The translations under genes were made by a program, and so were the position numbers. Of a stretch of DNA of 64,000 bases, positions 11,062 to 21,182 are shown piece after piece. Under the pieces are notes generated by a model. The model was not told the DNA's origin, made no database searches, and saw only the letters and a list, made by a program, of their open reading frames with translations. This DNA is from Mytilisepta virgata (lineage: Eukaryota > Mollusca > Bivalvia > Mytilida > Mytilidae), in contig CM051514.1 in the NCBI GenBank assembly GCA_028015205.1, forward strand, positions 47,818,150 to 47,882,149, written 5' to 3'. Each line of letters starts with the position of its first letter. Position 1 is the stretch's first letter.

Positions 11062-11375
11062 AGTGTACGACGTAGTTTTTTTCTGCAAAAGACACTACAT
11101 TGGGTGCCTGATTAAGGAGATGGGTATTGACACCCACACTTCGAAAGCAGAGAAAGATAATATCAATAATCATAATTTTGTTCTATCTTCCTTCGGTAAT
11201 GCGGTATTTGATGACACAGATAATCTTCCTTCCATTTACTGGATACAAATAAGTGTCCATACGAACATGTACATAGCAGGTGCTGCGAAGTGCACTCTAA
11301 ACCATTTTCAAAACTCTTTACTACTTTACTTACATCGAATAAGAATGGTCTCGTGAGCTAAATGTGATAAAGCAC
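11062..11375 (+). pseudogene. Penelope-like retroelement remnant 1, 5' part
   Basis: The plus frame reads VVFFCKRHYIGCLIKEMGID and later SFGNAVFDD, LPSIYWI and YIAGAAKC. I recognise the order (CKKHYIDCLIKELGI, DLPSLYWIPKLHK, YIAGSAKC) as the thumb/N-terminal part of a Penelope-like reverse transcriptase common in molluscs and other invertebrates. The start codon context is lost and the frame stops at 11354. The element resumes after the insertion at 11376-11963. Confidence 0.65.
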
Positions 11376-11963
11376 CAAGGATTGGCACGATTACTGTCCA
11401 AAGTAATCGATTATTAAAAGATTGCACAAAGAATTTCCTTCTAATCGACTATAAATCGATTACTGCAATGTTTTAATGTAATCGATTACCTTATAAAAAG
11501 TAATCGGATTACTTTTCGATTACTATCAGTTACATTCTACAAAATAAAAAAAATAACTGTTTACTAGGGAACAAGATGCAATTCCCATTTTGTCTACTCA
11601 ATTAAAATAAGAGTGTGTTTACTAGGGAACAAGAGGCATTTCCCATTTCGTATACTTGTTTTAATTTAGTGTGTTTACTAGGGAACAAGAGGCATTTCCT
11701 ATTTCGTATACTCAATTGAAATAAGAATGTGTTTAATAGGGAATCGGAGGCATTTCCCATTTCGTCTCTTATTTTAATTGAGTAGACGAAATGGTAAATG
11801 CCTCTTGTTCCCTAGTGCAACTGTTTATTTCCATTTAAAGTAGGTTCTATTTCATCAAACTACTAAAGCAATCGAAATGTAATCGAAAATTTTGTCAATT
11901 ACTTGGAAAAATGGAATCAATTACTATCGATTACGATTACAGATTACGATTACCCCATCCCTG
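11376..11963. mobile_element. Non-autonomous hAT-like element inserted in retroelement remnant 1
   Basis: The 5' end CAAGGATTGGCACGATTAC and the reverse complement of the 3' end (CAGGGATGGGGTAATCG) are similar terminal repeats. Subterminal regions on both sides are dense in AATCGATTAC motifs, as in hAT MITEs. The interior (about 11565-11815) holds four tandem copies of TACTAGGGAACAAGAGGCAT with TTTCCCATTTCGT, at ~60-65-bp spacing, and one inverted copy (near 11787-11815). Flanking 8-mers TAAAGCAC and AAAAAGTA are only weakly similar, so the target duplication is uncertain. Retroelement coding sequence lies on both sides. Confidence 0.6.
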
Positions 11964-12395
11964 AAAAAGTACTATGAGACTGATGTCACATGCTGGCATT
12001 TCTCATCTACAACATCTTTATTGTGTTTGGAGGACAGGTTTTTCAACAGACAATCGGGTATTCCAATGGGAACAACCTGTCCGCCGATGTTCTTGTTTTT
12101 ATATGAGGTTAAATTTGTGCAGGGACTGCTGAATCGGAAAGAAAAGAAACTATCTCCGTCCTTTAATTTCAGTTTCCTCTATATATATGTTGTTCTGTCA
12201 TGCACTTAATAATCCTAACTTTAAGGATTTCCTACATCACATCTATCCCAATGAACTTGGAATTAAAGATACCACAAGCAAGACTGACCTACCCACTTCT
12301 GCTTCATATCTAGATTTGTACATAGATAATAAAGGGCGATTGAAATCAAACCTTTATAACAAACGTGATGATTTTAATTTTCTGAAACAATAATC
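11964..12395 (+). pseudogene. Penelope-like retroelement remnant 1, RT core and 3' part
   Basis: The frame starting KKYYETD runs into FFNRQSGIPMGTT (the RT GIPMG motif), FIQGLL-like FVQGLLNRKEKKL, then SFNFSFLYIYVVLS where a family member would carry the catalytic Tyr-x-Asp-Asp. Both aspartates are absent. A frame change near 12190 leads to a segment with IYPNELGIKDTT, ASYLDLYID and YNKRDDFNF, which matches the downstream RT region. The missing catalytic residues, frameshift and insertion make it inactive. Confidence 0.75.
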
Positions 12396-12978
12396 CGAAA
12401 GTTTAAAGTTAAGATTCATATGCAGAAGAAACTAAAGAGAAAAGACATGCAAAAATGCCTGGGGACAAAGGTATTCATGACAGATATCATGTTAGGAGAT
12501 ATCTTATATAATTTAGGAGACGTGTCGTATAGTATATAAGATATCTAATAAACTTCAGGAGATATCCGGAGTGCTACTATTTAGATGATGTAATATATAT
12601 AGATAAACCATTTGATTTTTAAAGGTTGGGAATAGTGATTGGGGTTAATGTAATCTTAGGTCCCAGAAGTCTTTTTGTCTGCATCTGTGCATGAGCCTGC
12701 GTTTTTCTTTAATCCTATTTTTTCCCAACACTTTGAATCCTTTTTTTCCAACACTTATATTCCTGTCATTTATTTACTTTCATGCCCTTCTCCTTCCTTA
12801 TACTCAGTGAACTCGTCTCCCTCTTAGAGACCAACGGGTTAATTGTAGATATAGACCAGCGTACATTGTTCTAGAAACGTAGAAAAATCAAATTATTTAA
12901 ACTTTATCTAAATATGTCATGGGTATTTAAAATTATCTTGAACATAAAGTGTTCGAGTGATTTAACCTTGAATTTGTA
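12396..12978. other. Spacer between retroelement remnant and DUF1772 gene 2
   Basis: Contains imperfect inverted AGATATCTTATATA / TATATAAGATATCT motifs around 12488-12548, a pattern I associate with mussel AT-rich microsatellites. The last few hundred bases should hold the promoter of the gene starting at 12979; no specific element is evident. Confidence 0.4.
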
Positions 12979-13155
12979 ATGGAAGTAAATAAAATTACAT
13001 TATTAAAGTTTTCAGCAGCTGCTACAGCGGGACTTTTAGCAGGTGGAAATATTTTTTCAAATATAGTAGACATACCCGCTCTTCGGAAAGTCTCGGATAA
13101 TGAAGCTGTACGTAGGTACTGGAAAGAAATGTATTAAGGTGGTAGACAGTGGCAG
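12979..13155 (+). pseudogene. DUF1772 gene 2, exon 1 (contains TAA)
   Basis: Starts MEVNKITLLKFSAAATAG, parallel to gene 1. The in-frame TAA is at 13135. The donor is CAG|GTTTGT. An alternative donor at 13116 (GTACTG) would remove the stop but leave phase 2, which does not join exon 2 in frame. Confidence 0.8.
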
Positions 13156-14210
13156 GTTTGTGTTTTCTAAAAAGTAAGACCGGGATGAGGAGGGGATCAA
13201 CCACCCATTAGCCCCTTTTTGTTTGTCAAATTACGAAAAGGTGTTAGTTATTAAGGTAAAACGTATTATGTCTTCAACCCTATTGGTGCAACTTCCCCAC
13301 ATTTTTCTCCCCTTCTAAAAACTCGTTAGAATCCAATGCTCATATGATAGCATTTTGGTATAATACAGTATATAAAAATGATATTTTTGTCAGATATTTT
13401 TTTGTTTTATTGAAATGGCTTCTGTATATTTCCTGATTTTGATACTTTAACTTTTCAAGAGTTTCGAGTCCCCTCGTGGCTAATTTTAGGAAATGCTCTG
13501 TGTATACTCGCTGGGCTTTCGACGAAAGGTGGAATGAAAGAAAATTAAAATGATCTAAGTACACCAGTTTCATAGTTATATATACTCTCGCTTAATTTCA
13601 ACTACCAACATAGATATGCACGAAAGTTGTGTATTACCCAAAATATAACATCACAGTACTTCCTCCAAGAGATAAAGGAAATCTTGATGCCACCCAAAGA
13701 GGAACGCACGAGAGCAGCATATTACCGCTGTACCTTCTCCAAATATTCAACATATCATAGAAGAACCAGTGTAGTATTGGCTTTAATAGTGCCAAAACTG
13801 TCCTTTCAATATTCGGCCAATATCGAAAAACCCAGCATATACGGATTTTTGCTGTATTTGCGGACTTGCACCCTGCCAAAATAGGGTTAGTCGATTTTCT
13901 CTAGACTTTATTTGGAATACATACGAAAACTCCAAAGTAATAGATCTGAATAAAAATGTATTCCAATCTTCCAATGAATTTACATTTTCCGATATACTTT
14001 TCAATGAGTTGAATATTGGTTTTGAAAAATAGTTAATAAATAAAGTTATGATTGCATGGTTGTTTCTGTATTTGTCTTGTTATTGGTCCCCGGTCAGCTG
14101 TATCGGCTCTATTAAGCTTCGGACTAATAGCAAAGCCAATACAGAAATAATGTCATAATCTTGACGCCATCGACAGTAATAACACTCTATGACACTGCAT
14201 CTTTTTTCAG
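13156..14210 (+). other. Intron 1 of DUF1772 gene 2
   Basis: Contains a minus-strand open frame of 77 codons (13340-13573) with no recognisable motif, and a hairpin element at 14063-14146. The acceptor is CTTTTTTCAG. Confidence 0.5.
14063..14146. repeat. Short hairpin element H, copy 1
   Basis: TTCTGTATTTGTCTTGTTAT and the reverse complement of the right end (TTCTGTATTGGCTTTGCTAT) form a foldback with a CAGCTGTATCGGC centre. A relative in the opposite orientation is at 32088-32172. This looks like a small MITE-type element. Confidence 0.6.
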
Positions 14211-14391
14211 GGAGGTATGTCCAGACTGGCCATGCTTGTTGGTGGTATTACATCATATTTTGATGAATCGGAAAACCGGAAGTTATATATGATTGGTACC
14301 GGTATTCTGATTACTATATATCCATGGACACACTTCGTCATGATGCCAGACATTAAAATATTGCTTGATGACAATGTTTTGAGAGAAAAAG
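14211..14391 (+). pseudogene. DUF1772 gene 2, exon 2
   Basis: Same length and phase as exon 2 of gene 1; codes [41 protein letters not shown] and DDNVLREK without a stop. The donor is AAAAAG|GTACAT. Confidence 0.85.
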
Positions 14392-15075
14392 GTACATGAA
14401 CATATTCTACGCTTAATTAATGATAGCACATTTTATTCACTTTGAACTTTTACTTTTTTCAGAAAAGGATATCCATGGCACCCAGTTACGGTCCCTTCTC
14501 CCTGTTTATCTCAGAAGCATACCTCGTGGATGTTAAACCACAAATGTTTACTGTAGCAATGAATTTTGCATTTAATTTTATTTTTCTATCACTAAGGCAA
14601 CATTGCAAAGTGACCATTCCTTAGGAAATAAGGCGATTCTAGATACACGTGTCAAAAATGTCTATAATTAAGAGTATTTTGTAATTCTAGATATACGTGT
14701 AAAAATGTCTGTTAATAAATAGTATTTTGTAATGCCCATAGCTGGGTGCAAGGGCATGTCCACGCGCCGTTGTGCCTACACACTGTATCTCTGGGGCCTT
14801 TGCTGTTTCGAGATCCTGTACAATTTTGCCTAGGATACTATACCCTAGTTACCATGTGCTGTCGCAGGGAGGTATTATAGAAGTCTTGAATAGTGTAGAG
14901 GCTAGTACTGGCAAAACGACTTGAATCTTTCTATCTATTGTATGTATATATGTGTGCATTTTGCCTTCTTTCTGTACTGAAGTGTATGATGTTTATTATA
15001 TCAATGTTTCATTGTTGACCTTTCCTGTTATTTCGACCATTCAATTATATTCTTAGTTTTTATTTCTCTTCTCAG
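14392..15075 (+). other. Intron 2 of DUF1772 gene 2
   Basis: Holds a two-copy direct repeat at about 14634-14735 (TTCTAGATAYACGTGTMAAA with AGTATTTTGTAAT). Otherwise nothing is recognised. Confidence 0.5.
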
Positions 15076-15188
15076 GTATTGATTATGTTCGTATGACGAT
15101 AGAAAAGTGGAACAAAAGACATATGTATAGGAGTTCTGTAGCTGTTACAGCATTTGGGATTTTTCTATATGCCTTATACAAGTCATGA
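15076..15188 (+). pseudogene. DUF1772 gene 2, exon 3
   Basis: Codes (G)IDYVRMTIEKWNKRHMYR and a hydrophobic tail ending YALYKS, then TGA. One codon longer than in gene 1. Confidence 0.85.
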
Positions 15189-15194
15189 AATAAA

Positions 15195-15984
15195 AAATAA
15201 AAATAGTTTGATATAGCAGATCTGGTCTTTTAAATAAATGGAAGGTGAAAAACAATCTGAAGGGCCATCCATCAAACTCAGAGATAATTACAAGTACGGG
15301 ACCATACAAACAACTCTTTGATTATACGGTGTAACATTCTAGATGAATAAGCTTTCTGTGGGGGCCAGTTTTGACTGATGCCCAGAATACATGCAATATG
15401 CACATTTTGACAAATAATGTCTCGTGCATCAGCAGGGTCCAACAAATAGAAAACAGAGTCAATAACACAAAATGTTATAGGAGCAGATTCAAATTTAAAA
15501 TGGACTAAAAAAACTAAAATTCCAATTGAGGAAGATTATTAGGTTCTTACACAAGTTCAGAGTGAAAAGTGGAAAATCTTCAACGATTTTTTAGAATTCA
15601 CCTTTTTCGTCACTTTTCAACTGTATTTTAATCAGATTTTAATACTGTAGAATTTTTGTCCGCCTTTGGCGGGTATATATATATACAGAAAGTAACAGGA
15701 CAAAAAGTCACAGCAAAGAAAGTCACAAAATTGATTGGAAAAAAGTCTCAGGATAAAAATTCACAATTTGAAATATTTGCATGTTGAAAGAACCTTTAGG
15801 ATAAAAATTGACAGCCATTTATAATATAAAATTGTATTTTGCCTAAGCCAAGTACGATTCTATGGTTTTTAAGTGCACTCCCTGTGTCAGGGTCAACACA
15901 GTTGATTAAGTGCTGACTGTATATTATTGTAAGTAAAGTCAAGAAATACCAAAGGGATATTCGAAGGAGGGGGAAATCGAAAAT
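15195..15984. other. Intergenic stretch without a gene
   Basis: AT-rich DNA with a TATATATATA run near 15674-15685. No gene, RNA or clear repeat is identified. Confidence 0.4.
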
Positions 15985-16132
15985 AACTGAAAAACTCCGG
16001 AGAACAACGAAGACAAGACCAAAACAATACAAACACTACACTTAAAAACTAAAAACATGAACAACATTGACCCCGCCAAAAAAAAATGGCGGTAGACTCG
16101 GGTGCTCCGGAAGATTAAGTAGTCTCTGCTTC
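15985..16132 (-). repeat. Dispersed repeat R1, reverse copy
   Basis: ACTCGGGTGCTCCGGAAGAT (from 16097) and AAACTAAAAACATGAACAAC (from 16046) are the reverse-orientation counterparts of the CCGGAGCACC and GTTCATTGTTTT-like segments of R1 at 1110. Confidence 0.5.
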
Positions 16133-16381
16133 CTACAGGTCACCCGTGATGCTGCCCATGTCAAATCCGGTATGAGGAAGGGATAACATCAATGGAAGAG
16201 GTCTTTTTTTTTCATTTGGGAAACTGTTAACATATCTGTCAACCAAGTCATGATGACGTCCATAAAACTTTAATAAGTATAACTCCAACTCAGGAGCAAC
16301 ATACCCCTGTTTGAGCAACTTTTCTGTCAGGAGCCGGACTCTGTCCAGATAGTCAATGTATATGCCACAAGCCCTGCAGTT
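16133..16381 (-). pseudogene. Penelope-like retroelement remnant 2, C-terminal part
   Basis: The minus frame reads CRACGIYIDYLDRVRLLTEK, LLKQGYVAPELELYLLKFYG and RHHDLVDRY. This matches the C-terminal region of the same family (RACGSYQDFLDR, LLNQGF, LRKFYGRHHDLV) as I know it. The RT core that should precede it is missing; a tandem-repeat element lies there instead. Confidence 0.7.
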
Positions 16382-16399
16382 AAAAACTAAAAACGTATG

Positions 16400-17311
16400 A
16401 ACAATATGGAAATTGCAAAATGAAAGAGAAGTTAAGGTCACAAGATTAAATTGAAAATTTCAAATTTCGACCCCTGTGGACCCCAATTTTAGAAAATTAA
16501 AATTATTAAATCTTATTGCACATATGGATATGGTGTTTGCCAATACTGTGTAGACATAAAATGCATAAATTGAAAAACAAAAGACGAGTTTATGTCACAA
16601 GCTTAAATTGATAATTTTTTTAAAATTCGACCCCTGTGGGCCCAATTTTAGAAAATCGTAATTCTAAAACCTTCTTGCGCATCTGCATATAGTGTATAAC
16701 AATACCGTATAGAAATAAAATGCATAAATTGTAAAATGAAAGAGGAGTTTAGGTCACAAGCTTAAATTGGCAGTTTTTCGAAATTGGACCCCTGTGGGTC
16801 CCAATTTTAGAAAATCAAAATTCTAAAACCTTATTGTGTATCTGCATATTGTGCATGACAATACTGTACATAGGAAGAAATAAAATGCATCAATTGTACA
16901 ATGAAAGAGGAGTTTAGGTCTCAAGCTTAAATTGACAGTTTTTCGAAATTCGACCCCATTGGACCCCAATTTTAGAAAAATCAAAATTCTAAAACCTTAT
17001 TGCGCATCTGCATATGGTGCATGACAATACTGTATAGAAATAAATGCATAAACTGAAAAATGAAAGATTAGTTTAGGTCACAAGCTTGAATTCCAAATTT
17101 TCGAAGTTCAATCCCTGTGGGCGCCTTGTTAAGAAAATCAAAATTCTAAAACCTTATTGCGCAACTACAGGTTGTATGCAACCATTCTATATAGAAATTA
17201 AATTCCTAAACCCAATAGTGGAGGAGGAGTTGACGTCACAAGAAAGTGTGACGGACCCACGGACGGAGACAATCGCTATATCCCCGAACTTTCTTCGAAA
17301 GTGCGGGGATA
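16400..17311 (-). mobile_element. Helentron-like element, family F8, inserted in retroelement remnant 2
   Basis: At 17277-17311 a hairpin TATCCCCGAACTTTC / GAAAGTGCGGGGATA (one mismatch) marks the 5' end on the minus strand. A GTCTCCGTCCGTGGGTCCGTC microsatellite follows in minus orientation (17239-17260), then about five tandem copies of a ~156-165-bp unit recognised by GACCCCTGTGGGxCC at 16469, 16629, 16787, 16952 and ~17108. No inverted motif or stem-loop is seen at the low-coordinate end, so the 3' end is lost. The 5' end directly abuts retroelement coding sequence (…ELGIAS on the minus strand). Confidence 0.7.
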
Positions 17312-18071
17312 ACTAGCAATCCCTAGTTCATTAATCAAGCCTTGAATATAGTAGCTTTTGCATACAAAAACGATGTTATTAGGGGCCTTATCTGCAGGAA
17401 CAACAACACATTTGTCATGAATGGGGGACAGTGTCTTGGCAGCATAAGGGTTGCTGAAGACGGGTATTCCTTTTTTATTCATAGACCTTCTAAGCTTATC
17501 AATTCGGACTTGAATCAACGATCTCACAGCTTTAACCCACTCTGAAAGCGAATATAGTGGCCCTTGTTGACGTTTGGTCCATTTTCTGGCATAGTCCTCC
17601 ACAGCATCCATCAGTAGTTTGAAATTATATTTCCAATTTATGGATCGTGATTCGTTATACTTTGGACCTTTTTCAAGGACATCACGAAGAGACTCATTGT
17701 CTATGATATTTAAGTCTCCTGTGATGATATGACCAGTAGGACTATATTTGAATGGAAAACTGTTGCATGAACAATTAGGGGTCTTAGCTTTGAGATCGTC
17801 GATGTTGAGGTCCTGAAATATATACATGTTTGTGATTTAAGAGTTTTGGTGCAATGGGTGCATTATAGATATAAAAAATAATGGAAACAGACTGATCTTT
17901 GAAATAAGACGGAAGTTTTAATATGACCGATTTGTGGTGAAGGATATTTCCCAGATCTACGGCATCTAGACCTTTGTTGGCAAAAAAGAGTGGAAGAAAG
18001 GAACGGTTATCTTGTTCAATCCCATGTGTACCAACTGGTTTGAAAAACCGGAGACGTCCAATATCCAACAC
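17312..18071 (-). pseudogene. Penelope-like retroelement remnant 2, N-terminal part
   Basis: Two overlapping minus frames cover this stretch. The first (18071 to 17784) includes LRFFKPVGTHGI. The second (17827 down to 17312) includes GHIITGDLNIIDNESLRDVL, KGPKYNESRSINWK, CVVVPADKAPNNIVFVCKSY and YIQGLINELGI. The ADKAPNNIVFVCKxxYI segment is characteristic of this Penelope-like family and overlaps in homology with the start of remnant 1 (11062). The frame is cut by the F8 element at 17311. Confidence 0.75.
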
Positions 18072-18429
18072 AACAGAGGTCAGTTTGTATTCAGGTAAAT
18101 TAGAACCACTAGTTCGAGTGTCTTAGCAGGCTTCATATAAAGTGAAATAAAAAGAAAAACTAATTTTATAGAATTATCATTAAGCATTAAAGTGATATAC
18201 AATGTAAATATTAATATAATAGTTTTATAGGTTTTCTCCAAAAGGCAGATCTAATTTGGATTCTGAAGTTTTTGAAGTCATTTTCTCAGCTGTGACTAGC
18301 CCAAACAGCTTTGTAAAATGATATCAATTGCATTTTAACTCGTCAGATGATAAAACAAAAAACTATACAATTTGGAAATGAATAAAAACAAGATGGAGAT
18401 TTCAGTCATTTATTTACACAAAATAGGAA
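18072..18429. other. Spacer without a gene
   Basis: AT-rich sequence between the retroelement remnant and the next F1 element; nothing identified. Confidence 0.4.
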
Positions 18430-19477
18430 AAGGGTCATGTGAGCTATTGCCATCACTTGGCGTCCGTCGTCCGTTGTCGTCGTCGTAAATTTCCTTTAAA
18501 GATCTTCTCCTCTGGGAAAACTGGGCCAACTGGAACACAATTTAGCAGCAATGGTCCTTAGGTGGTCCTCTTTCAGAATTATAACCGATGACCCAACCCT
18601 GCCACAAAAGAACCTAACATAGGTGGTCCTCTTTCAGAATTATAACCGATGACCCCAGCCGCCACCAAAGGTGACCACAAAAGGCCTAACATAGGTCGTC
18701 CTCTTCAGAATTATAACCGATGACCCCACCGCCACCAAAGGTGGCCACAAAAGGGCATAACATAGTTTAACATAGGACTCTATGGAAAATCTACTTAAAG
18801 ATATTTTTGTCTGATACCACTTAGCCAATTGAAACAAAACTTGGCAGCAATGGTCCTTAGGAGGTCCTCTTTCAGAATCGTATCTGATGACCCCGTCCGC
18901 CATCTAAGGTGGCCGCAAGAGCCGAATATAGTTTAACATATGACCCTATTGGGAGTATACTTAAAGATCTTCTTAAAATTGTCTGCAACCACTTTGCCAA
19001 TTGGAACAAAATTTGACAGCAATGGTCCTTAGGTGGTTCTCTTTAAGAGTTGTATTCGATGACCCCCGCGTCTGTCCTCCAAGATGGCGACAAGAGCCGG
19101 ACATTAGTGTAACATAAGACCCTATGGTAAATTGACTTAAAGATCTTTTTGTCTGAAACCACAAAGCCAATTGGAACAAAACTTGGCAGCAATAATCCTC
19201 AGCGGATCCTATTTTAGAATAATATCCGATGACCCTATCCGCTGCATCCAAGATGACCACAAGAGCTGAACATAGTTTAACATAGTTCCTTATGGGAAAG
19301 TTCACTGAAAGATCTTCTTGTTTGAAACCAGTGAACAATTTGGCAAAACTCGTGATCCTATTGGAAATTGACAGTTATGTTTCAGACTGCCAGACAATTA
19401 AGATGGACATAGTGAGACAATTTATTCTGTAAATGATTTCCATGTGAGCGTTACAGGTTCCTGGGAGCATCTTGTTT
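18430..19477 (+). mobile_element. Helentron-like element F1-b, 5' end eroded
   Basis: Begins in the inner half of the 5' hairpin (GGTCATGTGAGCTATTGCCA), then GGCGTCCGTCGTCCG and CGTCGTCGT microsatellite, then a ~150-180-bp tandem core with CCAATTGGAACAAAACTTGG, GCAATGGTCCTTAGG and CAAGATGGCxxCAAGAG in at least five copies. It ends with GTGAGCGTTACAGG (19444-19457) and CTTGTTT (19471-19477). The outer TAGCTCACCT motif is missing. No coding capacity. Confidence 0.75.
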
Positions 19478-20204
19478 GTTTCAGCACTCCAACTTCTTCT
19501 TCTTCTCTGGATCTTTACACCATTTATAGGGTAACCATACTTTCGTATGTCGAACGGTTCCACCACCAAAAAAATAAACAATAAATAAGTTAACAATCAT
19601 AACCCAACAACATTATATACACTATCTACATTAGGAACTTTTAAGTTTTTATAATTTTTTTTTTCCCCCATGGGAAGTTTACAGTTTTTAAGACTTTTTA
19701 CATGCGAAGTTTAGAATTTTTATGATTTTTTGCTTCGAGCAGTCTAGATTATTTTGGTCTACTGATATTAAATGTAATAACATTTACAGATTAAATCACA
19801 TGTATACTTTCTAGATAATTCGCAAAAAGAAGAAGACAAAATTTATGGCCTGTGACCTTTAAGAATTCTCCCTTACATCTTTACAGTTAATTTGACACTA
19901 ATTTATTTACTGTGTACTATGAGAGAAAATAGAAAAGTTATGTTTTTAAAAGTATTTAAAGTTACTTCAAAGAATATTTATTAACTGAGACTTTAAGATT
20001 TAATAAGAATTAAACTTTTTTTAAAAAATTGTATTAAATAGGCTAGATTTTCAACAATTTTACGGTCGGCATCACGAATTGATTGGCCGGAATTAATTTT
20101 CTATCTGACGTATGAGAAAAGATATATTCAGTTAGATTTCACGTCGACTTTGCCGGACTTTCAAGACACTTCACTGGCTTTTATATTCAATGGAAATGTG
20201 ACGG
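19478..20204. other. Intergenic stretch upstream of the zinc-finger gene
   Basis: AT-rich sequence with no gene. A TTTTTATAATTTTTTTTTTC run lies near 19645-19665. Promoter elements of the downstream gene could lie at the right end but none is distinctive. Confidence 0.4.
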
Positions 20205-20285
20205 GTGCCGTGAACGGAACAGGACATGCTACCCTTCCGTGGCACCTGATGTTACTACCTGTTTTTAGTGGGAGTAACATTGCTA
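20205..20285 (+). repeat. Dispersed repeat R1, fragment near the zinc-finger gene start
   Basis: GGACATGCTACCCTTCCGTG, GCACCTGATGTTACTACCTG and TTTTTAGTGGGAG match the CTTACCTTTCCGGAGCACCT-type segment of R1 at 1126-1165. It lies about 170 bp upstream of the ATG at 20453 and so may be in the 5' UTR or promoter. Confidence 0.5.
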
Positions 20286-20452
20286 GAGGAAAATCAAACA
20301 TTGATTGTGCTTACAATATTTAGGGACAACAAGAGGAAAATAGAATTTGATTCGGATATATTCGTTATCTTCCCGTGTCGGTTCCGATATTATTATGTTG
20401 TCGGCCATCTTACTTCTATTGGAATAATCATAATTTGCATTAATGTATAAAA

Positions 20453-21182
20453 ATGAGTCGTTTTTCCTCTTTATACCCATCTTCGACTAAAAATTCAAGG
20501 CCACTGTTAACATCTCAAAGACCAACACTTCTTGGACGACCCGATGCTTTGGGTACATATGTTTCTCGACCTCCACGTCCACGGTTCGGATTTCATCCAC
20601 AAGGTCCACGGCAAAGCTTTGCACAACCTCCAGGTTTCCCATCGCCACGTACAACACGGCCATATGGCAATGCATATAACCAAGATTACACAAGTCAGAA
20701 ATATGAGGAAACAATTGAAACAACACAAAATGAACAATCATACTATTCAGAATCAGCATACATGTGTGAGACTGCAGAAACAAATTACGGGCAGGCTGAA
20801 AAACAGTCAGCAGATGGCTTTGGAAATTCAACCAAATCTCCGATAGATGGGCATGTAACACCCATGGCATTTCGGAGAGGAAGAGGAGTTGGATCACCTC
20901 GGTTTCCATCAAGTCGAGGAAGAGGAGGTAACTTTCAAACAACTACATACCAAAAACAACCTGACAGTATTATTAAGACAGATCCTAACACAGAAAATAT
21001 ATCTTCATATGGTGGGCCTCAGACTGGTAGTGGATTTCAGAAAGGAGACTATAATACAGGTTTCCAAAGGCCACCAATGGGTGGAAATCCTTACACCAAT
21101 GTAGCATCCAACAGGGGAAGAGGACATGGGAGAGGCACTTTAAACAATTCTGCTGAAAATACTGAAATAGAAACAAGCGAAG
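20453..21182 (+). CDS. Zinc-finger gene, exon 1 (RG-rich N-terminus)
   Basis: Codes residues 1-243 plus one base, starting MSRFSSLYPSSTKNSRPLL. Contains Arg/Pro/Gly-rich sequence, FRRGRGVGSPR, SSRGRGGN and SNRGRGHGRG, typical of RNA-binding low-complexity regions. Ends CGAAG|GTATGA. The ATG is preceded by stops in frame, and no closer upstream acceptor is compelling; a 5' UTR exon farther upstream is possible. Confidence 0.8.

Larger units (their letters stand above)
12979..15188 (+). pseudogene. DUF1772/anthrone-oxygenase-like gene 2, tandem paralogue with in-frame stop
   Basis: Exons 12979-13155, 14211-14391 and 15076-15188 match gene 1 in order, phase and length (177, 181 and 113 nt against 177, 181, 110). 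The conceptual product is 156 codons with conserved [46 protein letters not shown] and KWNKRHMYR. The only defect is TAA at 13135-13137 (codon 53), where gene 1 reads leucine; the next residues (GGRQWQ against RAAPWQ) also diverge. Splice sites are intact, and AATAAA lies directly after the TGA at 15189-15194. The good conservation downstream of the stop suggests recent inactivation, a polymorphic null allele, or a sequence error. A truncated 52-residue product is unlikely to fold. Confidence 0.8.

Noticed and set aside
13116..13117. Alternative donor that would bypass the TAA in DUF1772 gene 2
   Set aside because: It would end exon 1 in phase 2, which does not join exon 2 in frame.
13340..13573. 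77-codon minus-strand open frame in intron 1 of DUF1772 gene 2
   Set aside because: Composition is plausible for protein, but I recognise no domain and it is isolated; could be a transposon scrap.
16469..17250. CRISPR-like regular repeat array
   Set aside because: The ~160-bp period has no short repeat/spacer organisation, and the DNA is from an animal; it is a transposon tandem core.
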